The translations under genes and the position numbers were made by a program. Shown here piece by piece: positions 44,224-53,396 of a DNA stretch of 64,000 bases. The notes below the pieces were generated by a model. The model saw only the letters and a program-made list of their open reading frames with translations. It did not search any database and had not been told where the DNA came from. Origin of the DNA: Argyresthia goedartella. Its lineage: Eukaryota; Arthropoda; Insecta; Lepidoptera; Argyresthiidae. Every line of letters begins with the position of its first letter. Position 1 is the first letter of the stretch. The stretch spans positions 24,320,906 to 24,384,905 of the forward strand of contig OX463818.1 in NCBI GenBank assembly GCA_949825045.1, in the 5' to 3' direction.

Positions 44224-44636
44224 CACTGACCTGCAAAAATAAGAATCACACTTTTAAAATTGCAATAACTTTTTTAAGTACGCAAGATATACTTTCAAAA
44301 TAGAAAGGACTCAAAAAAGAGTTTAATTGTGTTAAAGGAAAGTTGAACACATTTTCTTTAATTTCTTTATTGTACTACACAAAACAGTCATACAGATAAC
44401 TTATAATAGAAAAAACATGTACAAAGGCGAGCTTATCTCTCAAAAGAGATTTCTTCCAGCAAACCAAGATGGTAGGAGAGGTGATGGTTGAGCGGGGGAA
44501 GACCTGCGCGTACAATAAAACTCTTTTAATGTTGAAAGTTTATAAAATTTGCTATAAAACGTTTTTTATTTTAAATCTCTAACTTCTATAGTTTAGAAAA
44601 AAATATAAGTGTAGTACTTAGTTTTGCAGGCCAGTG
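44224..44636. mobile_element. Tc1/mariner-type MITE hit by a LINE-J end
   Basis: CACTGACCTGCAAAA at 44224 and TTTTGCAGGCCAGTG ending at 44636 form the TIRs; TA flanks both sides (44222-44223 and 44637-44638). The interior includes a reversed LINE-J 3' end (44358-44518). Without it the MITE would be about 250 bp. Confidence 0.75.
44358..44518 (-). mobile_element. LINE-J 3' end inside the Tc1-type MITE
   Basis: The reverse complement is nearly identical to 62832-62990: GTCTTCCCCCGCTCAACCAT, CATCTTGGTTTGCTGGAAGA, and TGACTGTTTTGTGTAGTACA before AATAAAGAAAT. The high similarity between these two copies suggests a recent shared source. Confidence 0.8.
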
Positions 44637-44639
44637 TAG

Positions 44640-45902
44640 ATGCCCTGTTGAGGTCTTCTTAGCCTTCTTAGCTCATTGGCTCCTGATACCCCCCAATTTA
44701 GCCTCAAATAAATTTTATGGAAAAAAAATACGGTATTACTACAATAAAGAAGATTTCTGTTTATATCATGTTTGAAAACAAAAATATATAGCGTTTGACG
44801 TTTGTTTTGAGGTTAAGCTGAACTTATAACGCAGAAACTTATGCACCTGTTGGATCTAAAATCTAACCTATTGCTGGCTTTTCACCAGAATTATATAGGC
44901 TATGACCTCACGGTCTCCACGAATCCAACGACCACCTCATTTGTCAAGCGGTTTGGGCTTTAAGGTTTTTTCAACCCCATATCTCCGCCATTTAGAAAAT
45001 TTTCCAAAAACTGAATCGACAAAAAAAAAAACATATAATTATCGAACATGTTCACAAAATTTCGGTTGAAATGCGACCTGTTGAAACGAAATCATTTTTG
45101 CCCAAGTTGCAACGGAGAAGGTTCGACGCGCTTCGCGCACGCTCGGTCAATGATACGACTTTGTTCCTTCGAGTGCCTTCGACCCAACAAACTATTCAAC
45201 ATGCTCACTCAGCCATAATGCGATGTTTGAAGTCTCGGAACACAAACAAGGAATTACTCGCATTACACTCTTCAAAAAGTCAAATAAAACTTGTCCGGAA
45301 TGCCCATTCAGTGCAGCTTTAAATAATCAGGGATCATATTGCGGGAGACCTTATTCAATTCCGAGGGTCGGCAGTTTGTTTGTTTCAGCTGCGGATAGAA
45401 TGAATAGATTTTTGAATAAAATAATTAAAATGGTGTCGGTAACACGGCACAAACAGTCAAACGAAATATTTGGCCTATCTATTGCATAGTGTTGTCTCTT
45501 GGACGGCAATGTAAATATGCGGTTTACGTAGACGCTAGTTTGTTTATACCATTCCCCCTCTAAAAAACTTATTTTATTCACTGAAAACAGTGAATAAAAA
45601 AAACCTTTACTCACTAATTTGGTGTTTGAATTTAGAACTCACCAATATATTCGACCTACATTTCAATGCACAACCTCTTTGCGCAAAAAATACTCGATAC
45701 AAATTCCTAGTGATAAGTCTTAATACTAGACATACACAAACTGCTCGAGATTTGATTGGTCGACATTTTCGACAAGGAGTTTATCATTAAAATAAAAACT
45801 TTTTTGTGTTCTTTGCTGTCATGTTTTTTTTTTCAATACTGTATGTTGTCAGAACACAAAATGCATTCAAGTGATGAATAAGATGGGTTAACACCTGAGT
45901 TT
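44640..45902. other. no gene recognised
   Basis: The stretch 45100-45150 has GACGCGCTTCGCGCACGC, a short GC-rich inverted segment of a kind common in insect repeats. A frame at 45071-45489 has no recognised domain. No family assignment is made. Confidence 0.35.
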
Positions 45903-46175
45903 ATGTCGGCCGATATAGTAGAAAACTTGCTACCCAACAAATCACGGCTGGTCTACATCAAAGCCTACGATGAGTTTTGCAAATGGAAAAATGAAAATTA
46001 AGCTTCTGGCACATTTTCAGTGTTTTGTTATCTTATTTCAATGAGCTGTCAAAGAAAAATAAGTCATCGACATTATGGAGTATGTATTCTATGCTACGGT
46101 GTACTATAAAAACAAGGCTTAACATTGACATTTAATAAAAACATACTCGAAGTTGCAAGAAGAAAATTACTCTTA
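45903..46175 (+). pseudogene. Crypton-type tyrosine recombinase, N-terminal domain fragment
   Basis: ATG at 45903 opens MSADIVENLLPNKSRLVYIK followed by AYDEFCKWKNEN and a stop at 45999-46001. After a short damaged stretch, the frame at 46025-46135 reads LLSYFNELSKKNKSSTLWSM, then YSMLRCTIKTRLNIDI. The next frame continues with KTYSKLQEENYS. This order (LLP-K-Y-AY--F--WK, LL-YF-ELS, STLWS-YSML) is what I know from the SAM-like N-terminal region of Crypton-type tyrosine recombinases and their insect relatives. The catalytic domain with R-H-R-Y residues is absent. It could also be a relic of a domesticated recombinase gene. Confidence 0.55.
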
Positions 46176-46419
46176 ATTTAAGTAATTGTTTTAATTTTAA
46201 TTCCTTTTTTCTTCATGAATGTCTATTTTCGCTAAAATCTTTGTTTTACTCGTAGTCTGGTATAAATTATCGTAACAACTCTTGAATAAAACGAATTTAT
46301 ATCGAGGGCCATGAATCACTCGCGTTGCTGAGAATTAATCAGTCAGTATCTTATATTATATATTTTCATGACATTTCTATGTAACTATACTAATTCATTC
46401 GATAGGTGTGTTTATTGTT

Positions 46420-46545
46420 TAGAAATAATATTTGCTTGCCACTGCGTGGCGAAATATGCTGCACTTATTACCATTTGTAACATCTTCATGACCATATTTT
46501 TCGCAAATAAACGAATTTGAATTTGAATTTTTGAATTCTAAAACT
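46420..46545 (+). mobile_element. probable LINE 3' end with (GAATTT)n tail
   Basis: A non-coding stretch ends GCAAATAAACGAATTTGAAT and repeated GAATTT. AATAAA followed by a short tandem tail fits a LINE 3' terminus. No coding part is attached. Confidence 0.4.
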
Positions 46546-46665
46546 TCAGTGTATTGTTTTATCCAGATTAATCAAATAAACTGATTTCGGAAACCACCAT
46601 ATCTTCATGACTGCGGCGACGGGCTTGTTACCTTACCTGTCACGCAAAATTGGATATATAATCAT

Positions 46666-47190
46666 AATAATCATAATCATAATCATCATTTATTCATAAC
46701 AGTATGTTACATGTCAATTGATTGACGCACTTAATTAAGATTAAGAGTTATGCCAATTAAATAATATCTTATTAAGCTACAATTACATTTAACATATAAT
46801 TACATACATTCAATTATTACATTAATTACATTTTTCAGAATGAAAACATTATTATTGCACGATTGTTACCTAATCCAGTGAGTTATGGGTATTAAGACAT
46901 ATTTTCCTCAACTAGGAATTCCTTAACCTTCTTAATAAGAAATATTTTTAGTTTATGTATGAAAAGTTGATCTGAGTTGGGGTCTGTTAATGATTGTGGC
47001 AGTTTGTTAAAAGCTTTAGATCCCATTACAAGGATAGTATTGCTGTCTGTTTTTACCAGACGATGCTTTGGCTATAGACTGGCAAACCTTGGCTCTGGCA
47101 CCAGCACCACTAAGTCAACAAACATAAATTGTAGTCAATATCTGAACTATCAATTCAAGCGTAATTGTAACATGTTGCCTAAAGTACTCC
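46666..47190 (-). pseudogene. LINE C-terminal fragment with (ATGATT)n tail, reversed
   Basis: On the - strand, 47070-46892 reads HRLVKTDSNTILVMGSKAFN, then KLPQSLTDPNSDQLFIHKLK and IFLIKKVKEFL, ending in a stop. This is the standard LINE C-terminus (fN.LP.....s...Fk..LK..L). The 3' UTR runs to an ATC-rich microsatellite at 46666-46696. The 5' part is degraded. Confidence 0.6.
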
Positions 47191-48239
47191 AGTACCTACA
47201 TAGCTTGACATCGAACCCAAACAATAAATAACCGCGCAAGAGCTATTAGGTGCCCGAATACACTATTTGTTCTGCAACATACCGAAATCCACACCTGTAG
47301 GTTAAGCATGGAAAATTCTACCGGATCGCAAGCCTTTGAACTGATATAATCCCTATGTCCCTTGCAATAAGGGTGAGCTGAATGCTTAGGAATGAAGCGT
47401 TTCAAAGACCTTAAATCCTAAGTAATAAGGGCCAGATGAAAGGGACATTTAGTAAGGTACGCGCAAATTGATACTACACACACAGTATCCACGTAATCTG
47501 CAGTAGGGGTGACCACACGCGGGTGCACACCGAACAATTCCATACATAGAATAGATAGCCGAATGACGAAAATCCCTCGGCCAATATTTCAGTGGCAGGT
47601 ATTTCAATTATCCGTCGCTCGCTGGCTCGGCTGCGCTCTACAGAATCGATTTGTGGGACATTCCCGGTGGCGGGGGCGCTCTTGTCACCCTATTAGCTGT
47701 AGCACATTGGGATAGGATGGTATCTTGTCTTATTGTCCTTAAACATGTAGCGTCACGCCTTTTACCATACGCGGTGGCAGAGGCACAGTATGTAGCTATC
47801 TACTGCCGGTGCAAGGAGGCTTCTTCACGATATTTTTCTGCACCGTAAGAGCATTCACATAAAACTTAGTACAATGTCAGAATGGGGTAGCTAAACTGCA
47901 TCTAGCGTTATAGGGGAAAGTAACCACTAGAATAATAAATCCCTTTACCATAATACAATATTATGGGATGTCTGTCACAGCGGTAAAGCTGTGTTATATC
48001 CTCCTTTTGCCATGCTCTAACTTCGCCAAGGTTCCATTTCGGTTCGCTCGCCGTCTGCGATTTGTTGCTGCACCGCGCGCACTTCTGGAACAGCTCAGGT
48101 CTTTCGTTCGATTTCGATAGCGAGGGGCTCCGATTCTACTGTTTGTTACAAACTTCACACTGACCTTTAGTCCAGTGGACTCGCACTGTTCAAAATGTCT
48201 CTTGGTAGTATGCTAAAAGATACGGGTAAGCCAAGATTA

Positions 48240-48288
48240 ACTATACAATCTCGCTTATGATATGAATCATTCAGCGAGATTGTATAGT
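48240..48288. repeat. perfect 16-bp inverted repeat with 17-nt loop
   Basis: ACTATACAATCTCGCT (48240-48255) and AGCGAGATTGTATAGT (48273-48288) are exact reverse complements. No transposon termini or TA/TTAA duplication are evident around them. Confidence 0.9.
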
Positions 48289-49411
48289 AAGTGTTCGGAT
48301 TCAGGAGGATGAGGAGTTATCTGATTGTTGATTTAAAAAAAAAGCTTCCAAATAGCTCGCTGGAGGACATGAGAGTATTTGAGGATAAGCCCTTCGGTCC
48401 AAAATAATGATAATGTGTCAGGCCGAGCTTCGGACTTGAGGCGCGTGTAACGGAAGAATTAGAAACTCGATTCGTGGTGGTGGAAATTTGGGACAGAAGA
48501 AATTTAAGTAAAGTTCATCACAGCTCACAGCCGGCATTGCACATGGCTGTTAAGTCAGTCGCTGCCGCAGAACTTTATATTAAAAAATCTGAAAAATTAG
48601 CCGACTATACCAAATCAGACATTCTGTGGAACTCTAAAGGTGTCAAAACTAACTAAAGATCTAGTCTGCTTGCTATAGCTTGAGATTCGACAGCTCTTCT
48701 CCGGTTGCCATAGGTTCTGTTTTCAACATCGTTATTTTAATTACCTGTAGCTTAGTTGTGTTAAACCCAGGTTTAGTCGATATACAGCTATTAGAATCGC
48801 CTTTCCAGGCGGGGAAAGTGGGGAAATGCGGTGACACGGGCGAATAGGGGGAAGGGAGGGGGGGGGGGGGTATGCGAGGGGCACGGTGTGTTTCCACGTG
48901 AGTGTAATGGTTTTGACACGGATATGTTGACAGCTCCTGTGCCGATTCGGGGATGTACCTGCTCGGCAGTGTCACCTAATGGCCGAGAAGTGGCAAAAAA
49001 TGACGATTGCTAAGTATATGTAAATATCTGCAGTAATAAACACATTTGGAATTTAGGAATTTCTAGCCGCGTGTTGACCATTAATTATTACCCATTTGAG
49101 TAGCTTAGGATATTAGCGTGTTAACGCGTTCGGTGCCAAACGCGTTAGAAGACGTAAATTTATTTATATATATAATAAGTTATTATTAAATAAATAAACA
49201 ATTAATTAATATACCCTTTCAATAACAACTTGCTCACGAAACAAGTGCATTGTTTTGTTACTGTTACAGAATCATCACAAACACGATACAAAATTCGCAC
49301 TTTAGTCTAGTTTTGTAGTAATTATTTTATCCATCTTAGTGCAATGGTGTAACCAGGATCGTGCAACAAATAATCCGAGTGATGCAACGAGATGAGGGGG
49401 CGCAACATTAA

Positions 49412-49429
49412 CCCCCCCCCCCCCCCCCC
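49412..49429. repeat. poly(C) run of 18
   Basis: An uninterrupted homopolymer of 18 C. Such runs are error-prone in sequencing, so the length may not be exact. Confidence 0.9.
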
Positions 49430-49946
49430 TCCTTGTACCTCGCCGCCGTCCCCCGTAATTATTTCTTACTTTCTTACTATGCACTGCGCTGCATTTTTGT
49501 TACAAAAAATAAATCGCCCACGACGACGACGCTCAACGCACAGTCGGGTTATAGTTAAACTAAATACTTTTAGTACGATTTCAGTCTCTATGACGCAGGA
49601 AAAAGGAACACTACAAAGGACAGAACACTGGACGCGTGGGTGACTGTCAAACGCAACCATTTCAGTGCGAATAAAGTCTTTATGACAACACAATATCAAA
49701 GATATAAGGACCAAAAGGTGTAGCAGTCTGTCTGCAATGGAATGACAGTAAAAAATCTGTTTGCTTTATCGTCGGTGCCTATGCTTCGCCGGTAGATCGG
49801 GAATTGGGTATATCATGATGACTTGCCAATGCCAGGTTCGTTGCTATATTTGTATGATTTGTACACATTTGTATATAAATCTTGAGGTGTTATTGTTCAA
49901 TATAAATGCTACATTCATTGATGTATACAATTTATTTAGTTGTGAT

Positions 49947-50118
49947 TTGACGAGCGCTGTGGCGCTGCGGTTGTGGCTCTGCCTACCATGTGAGAGGTTC
50001 CGGGTTCGATCCCCGGATATGGATAAAGAAAAATAAAACAGTTTTTGGATGTTTATATGTGTGTTATGTCGTTGTTTCTGGTTCCCATGGCACAGGGTAT
50101 CCTAGTTTGGGGTCAGGC
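49947..50118 (+). mobile_element. SINE with a different tRNA-like head, shared 3' core
   Basis: The head has TGGCGCTGCGG as A box and CCGGGTTCGATCCCCGG as B box, unlike family S. The body ends CACAGGGTATCCTAGTTTGG, nearly the same as the end of family S (CAGGGAATCCTAGTTTGG). The (ATT)n tail is missing because jockey LINE sequence follows directly. Confidence 0.65.
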
Positions 50119-51010
50119 GCTGCCTCGAAAAATACGAAACTATTTAAGACCACCGAAGGCCTACCAATCTTTGCAAGACTGGCACCTCCCAAGAGTGATG
50201 CATTTGGTAATGATACCGTAACAACAGTAATGCTTAACATATTAACTGATATTAAAACATCAAGGGCAAGAATGTATCGCATTCAATGATAGGAAAGAAA
50301 TTCGCATATTATACTGGAATGCTGGCGGTATCCTACACAAAATACATGAACTATACAGATCTAATCAAAAATGATTTTTAGTTGATTTTGTTGCCATATT
50401 CAGTATTAACAGATCTATTTGTTTAAAAAATCCCGGTTTCACTTGTCATCGCCAAGGAAAACACAGTAGTGGAACTGGTCAAGGTGTTGATCTATTAATA
50501 AAGTCGGATATTTGTCATTCAAGGATCAATATTCCCAATACATCTCATATTGAGGCAGTTGGTTATGTCAGTATGGTGATTATGTCAGCTCAAGATCACA
50601 TAGTTGTATCATTTTATCAGTCACCCAACTTGCCCATGAAAGTGCAGATTATTAATTATTATTTAATCTTGGCCCGCATGTCATAGTAGCCGGTGACGTA
50701 AATGCCCGCCACCCAAACTGGAGCCATGGTGCTGACATCGCATTTGGTAACTCACTTCTTAACTTCATCATGGACCACGATTAAGTCTTACTTGCTCCTC
50801 TCAAACCTAACCTGGTACAATAACGACCAGAGCTTCATCCATCCACACCAGATTTGGCATTAGCAAAAAATGTCAACGGGATAAATGAAATTAAAACGAT
50901 CACTGCTTTATCTTCAAATCATTTACCCATCTTTCTTTCTGTTCGCGGTTCCATTAGGAAAAGCCGTAAATATTTTAAACACAATAAAGCGGATTGGTTA
51001 TGTTTTTGCT
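50119..51010 (+). pseudogene. jockey-type LINE: ORF1 end and endonuclease fragment
   Basis: After a short stretch that may be the ORF1 C-terminus, EIRILYWNAGGILHKIHELY marks the ORF2 endonuclease start. It is followed by VDFVAIFSINRSI (the usual ET-type block decayed), GVDLLIKSDI, SHIEAVGY, VIVAGDVNARHPNWSHGAD (GD-N block) and LALAKNVNGINEIKTITALS with SSNHLPIFLSV (SDH block read as SNH). Several frame changes occur. The RT is absent; the sequence passes into a Tc1-like relic within about 100 bp. Confidence 0.7.
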
Positions 51011-51124
51011 GTGATCTAAATTTAAAAAAAATAAAGGAAACTTTGCCTAGTATTTTCATGAAACGTCTATTACCTATAAAACCTAACTTTTTCATTGAAA
51101 TTAATATGGCTTAAACCAATCAAT

Positions 51125-52165
51125 ATGGAAAAAAAAACAAAAGTTGTGATTCGTCCACTAGGAAGATTATTTTGAACTTTCATAAGAATTATTGGTCATA
51201 CAGAAAAATAGCAAACCACTTAAACTGTTCTAAGGACATGGTTATAAGTGCTATAAAACATTTCAAGAATTTCAACACGATCGAAAACTTACATAGAAAA
51301 CCGATACCAAGGAAAACTACTCTGCGGGAAGACTCTTAGATGGTATTGTTGGCCAAAAAAGATCCTTTCAAGGGCTCAGAACTGATACGTTCGGAGTTGT
51401 TTGGTACAGGAGGATCGAAGTTGTCTGCAAGAACAATTAGACAGAGACTATGTGAGGCAAACTTGTACGGAAGAGGGTCTCGGAAGGTGCCACTTCTGTA
51501 AAAAAAAAATATACGCCCCCCGAACAAAGAAATGGATCCAAAGTATACCAAGAAAGTAGTCAAACCTGGGGGTGGAAATATCAAAGTGTGGGGCTGTTTT
51601 TCAGCACTTGGTGTTGGACCTGTCAAGAAAAAAGACTACAACATGGATAAATTGCAGTACAGGAATATATTAGAACAATCCATGCTGCCCTATGCCGAGC
51701 AAAATTTAAAAATTTTTGGACCAGATGGAGCAGACTGTGGCGACAAAGCGAACATCAAACGTCAATCAACTTTACACAGCTTTTACAGAAATTTCAGCGG
51801 GCAAATTCTGGTGAAAGCCTGTACGAAATTGATCGCTTCCATGCTCAAGAGTTTGCTGTTATTTCTGCCAAAGGACATGCGACCAAATATTGATACGTAC
51901 CGGAATGTTTATGTGTTAGGAATTTTGTGGAATAAAGAAAATTTTAACATTAACAATATATTTTTAAATATTTATTTATATGGCCATATCTCTGTTTAGT
52001 TTATACTCTTGATAATATTTCGTTTTAACATTACACAATACTTACACAAATATTTTTTAATTGTGTAGCAAGTTCCAATAATAGTCTGATAAAAATATAG
52101 AGAGCTTAGTTATTTTAATATGCATTCAGTTTTTGTAATTAATTAATTATAAGACCACCACTGTA
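51125..52165 (+). pseudogene. Tc1-like transposase relic with right terminus
   Basis: An ATG at 51125 starts a short frame. The next frame gives TRKIILNFHKNYWSYRKIAN and HLNCSKDMVISAIK (first helix-turn-helix), then RPIPRKT-like linker and KKDPFKGSELIRSEL, SARTIRQRLCEANLYGR (second helix-turn-helix). From 51532, KYTKKVVKPGGGNIKVWGCF, SALGVGPV and MLPYAEQNLKIF belong to the catalytic DDE region of Tc1-like enzymes. A large part of the catalytic domain is deleted, including a clear first Asp block. The right end GACCACCACTGTA at about 52151-52163 looks like a Tc1-type terminus followed by TA. The left terminus is not seen. Confidence 0.75.
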
Positions 52166-52489
52166 TATGTGTTTTATGCCAATAAACGACTTGAAAATCA
52201 AAACAATCAATCAGTGTGGGGTCAGAAGCAATGAGTATGTAAAGAAAAATGTTATTTACTTGCACTGTTATTTGCGCCACTCCACGTCCAGTTTAATATT
52301 ATGAAGTACCTAACCAAAGTGATAAAAACTACAATAGATAACCAATATGGCACTCTACATTGCAGCGGAAGCTGCGGCCCGCGCTTGAAAATATATTTAG
52401 TACGAAAATACACGCAAATGTGAAGAGGGCGTTAAAATTGCGTGTCGTTCCGTCTCGCCCAGCCGATAAGGGGCACGATAAGGAAGCCG

Positions 52490-52497
52490 TGACGTCA
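52490..52497. promoter_or_regulatory. perfect CRE octamer TGACGTCA
   Basis: The palindromic CRE site for CREB/ATF-type bZIP factors occurs in a CpG-rich patch with GATA-like motifs 20-40 bp upstream. Use is unproven. Confidence 0.35.
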
Positions 52498-52837
52498 TCG
52501 CACCAACGCCGCTAATGAATGATGTGCCGTTTCAGTAAATCGGAACACACCCACGCCGCAACGTTGTAATATAAAATATTTAATGGGAGATCTGTTTATT
52601 GCGAGTGTTGTTGTTATGATGCTGGTTCCATACACCTTATAAGATGATCGGTAGGATGAACAGTGCCAGTTTTGAGCTGACATTACTTCGCCAAATGTTT
52701 GTGCCTCTATCAGTTATGTTGACCCGTTTATCTGTTATTTATTTGCGTGTTTGTAAAAAGATGGGCCTTGTTATAATTAAAATTTAATCACTAAACTAAA
52801 ATAACTATTTTAAATACCTACTGGTCTTGACTATAGG

Positions 52838-52870
52838 TACGTGATTTGTTATTCAATAACAAATCACGTA
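52838..52870. repeat. perfect 16-bp palindrome with 1-nt spacer
   Basis: TACGTGATTTGTTATT (52838-52853) and AATAACAAATCACGTA (52855-52870) are exact reverse complements around a single C. Confidence 0.95.
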
Positions 52871-53293
52871 AGCGTATTAAAGAGTTCATAAATAATAATC
52901 ATAATTATTGATATAGGTCTATAGGTATATTGCAAAACATTGAAAGAATAAACAATACATTATAGATATTATTAATAACTAATGTGAAATAAGTTGTTAT
53001 ATCTCGTTATTTTCTTCTCCAAACACTTTAAACTAAAATCCGTTAACGAATAAAACGCCCTACATTTAATTCTGTTAACACATCGATCGCCGCCATCGCT
53101 AATGCCCGTAGGTATGCAAAATAATGTTCCCTGCGTAAAGGCTAGCTTCGCTTCAGCGCACGCGCATTTCGAACGCTAAATGCATAAGATTGGCGGCGCA
53201 AAATGTTGTTAGAAATCGAGCCATTGCCGCTGACTTATCTTAATCTGTAGATTCACAGTTAAATATAGACATTTCTTTAGATTTAGGCTCTAA

Positions 53294-53396
53294 TTTCAGA
53301 AGTCCCGATAAGCTCTATTGAACAGAAAAATCATATATTTTTTATGTTACATCAAAGATGAATTTGTCACATAGAGCTTATCGGGACTTCTTGAAA
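53294..53396. repeat. foldback: 21-bp perfect arms, 52-nt loop
   Basis: AGAAGTCCCGATAAGCTCTA plus T (53298-53318) is mirrored at 53371-53391. Pairing extends by TTCA/TGAA with a one-base bulge. It may be a tiny foldback MITE or an inverted duplication. Confidence 0.85.

Larger units (their letters stand above)
47191..49946. other. no gene recognised; hairpin and homopolymer runs
   Basis: Short LINE-tail motif at 47750-47795 (GCGTCACGCCTTTTACCATA). A 60-codon frame at 48474-48656 has no recognised domain. A run of 13 G lies at 48858-48870. 48985-49050 resembles the LINE-K 3' end (GAGAAGTGGCAAAAAATGAC). A run of 18 C lies at 49412-49429. Confidence 0.4.

Noticed and set aside
49412..49429. Poly(C) run as a G-quadruplex regulator
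   Set aside because: A homopolymer of 18 C without a nearby gene; length itself may be a sequencing artefact.
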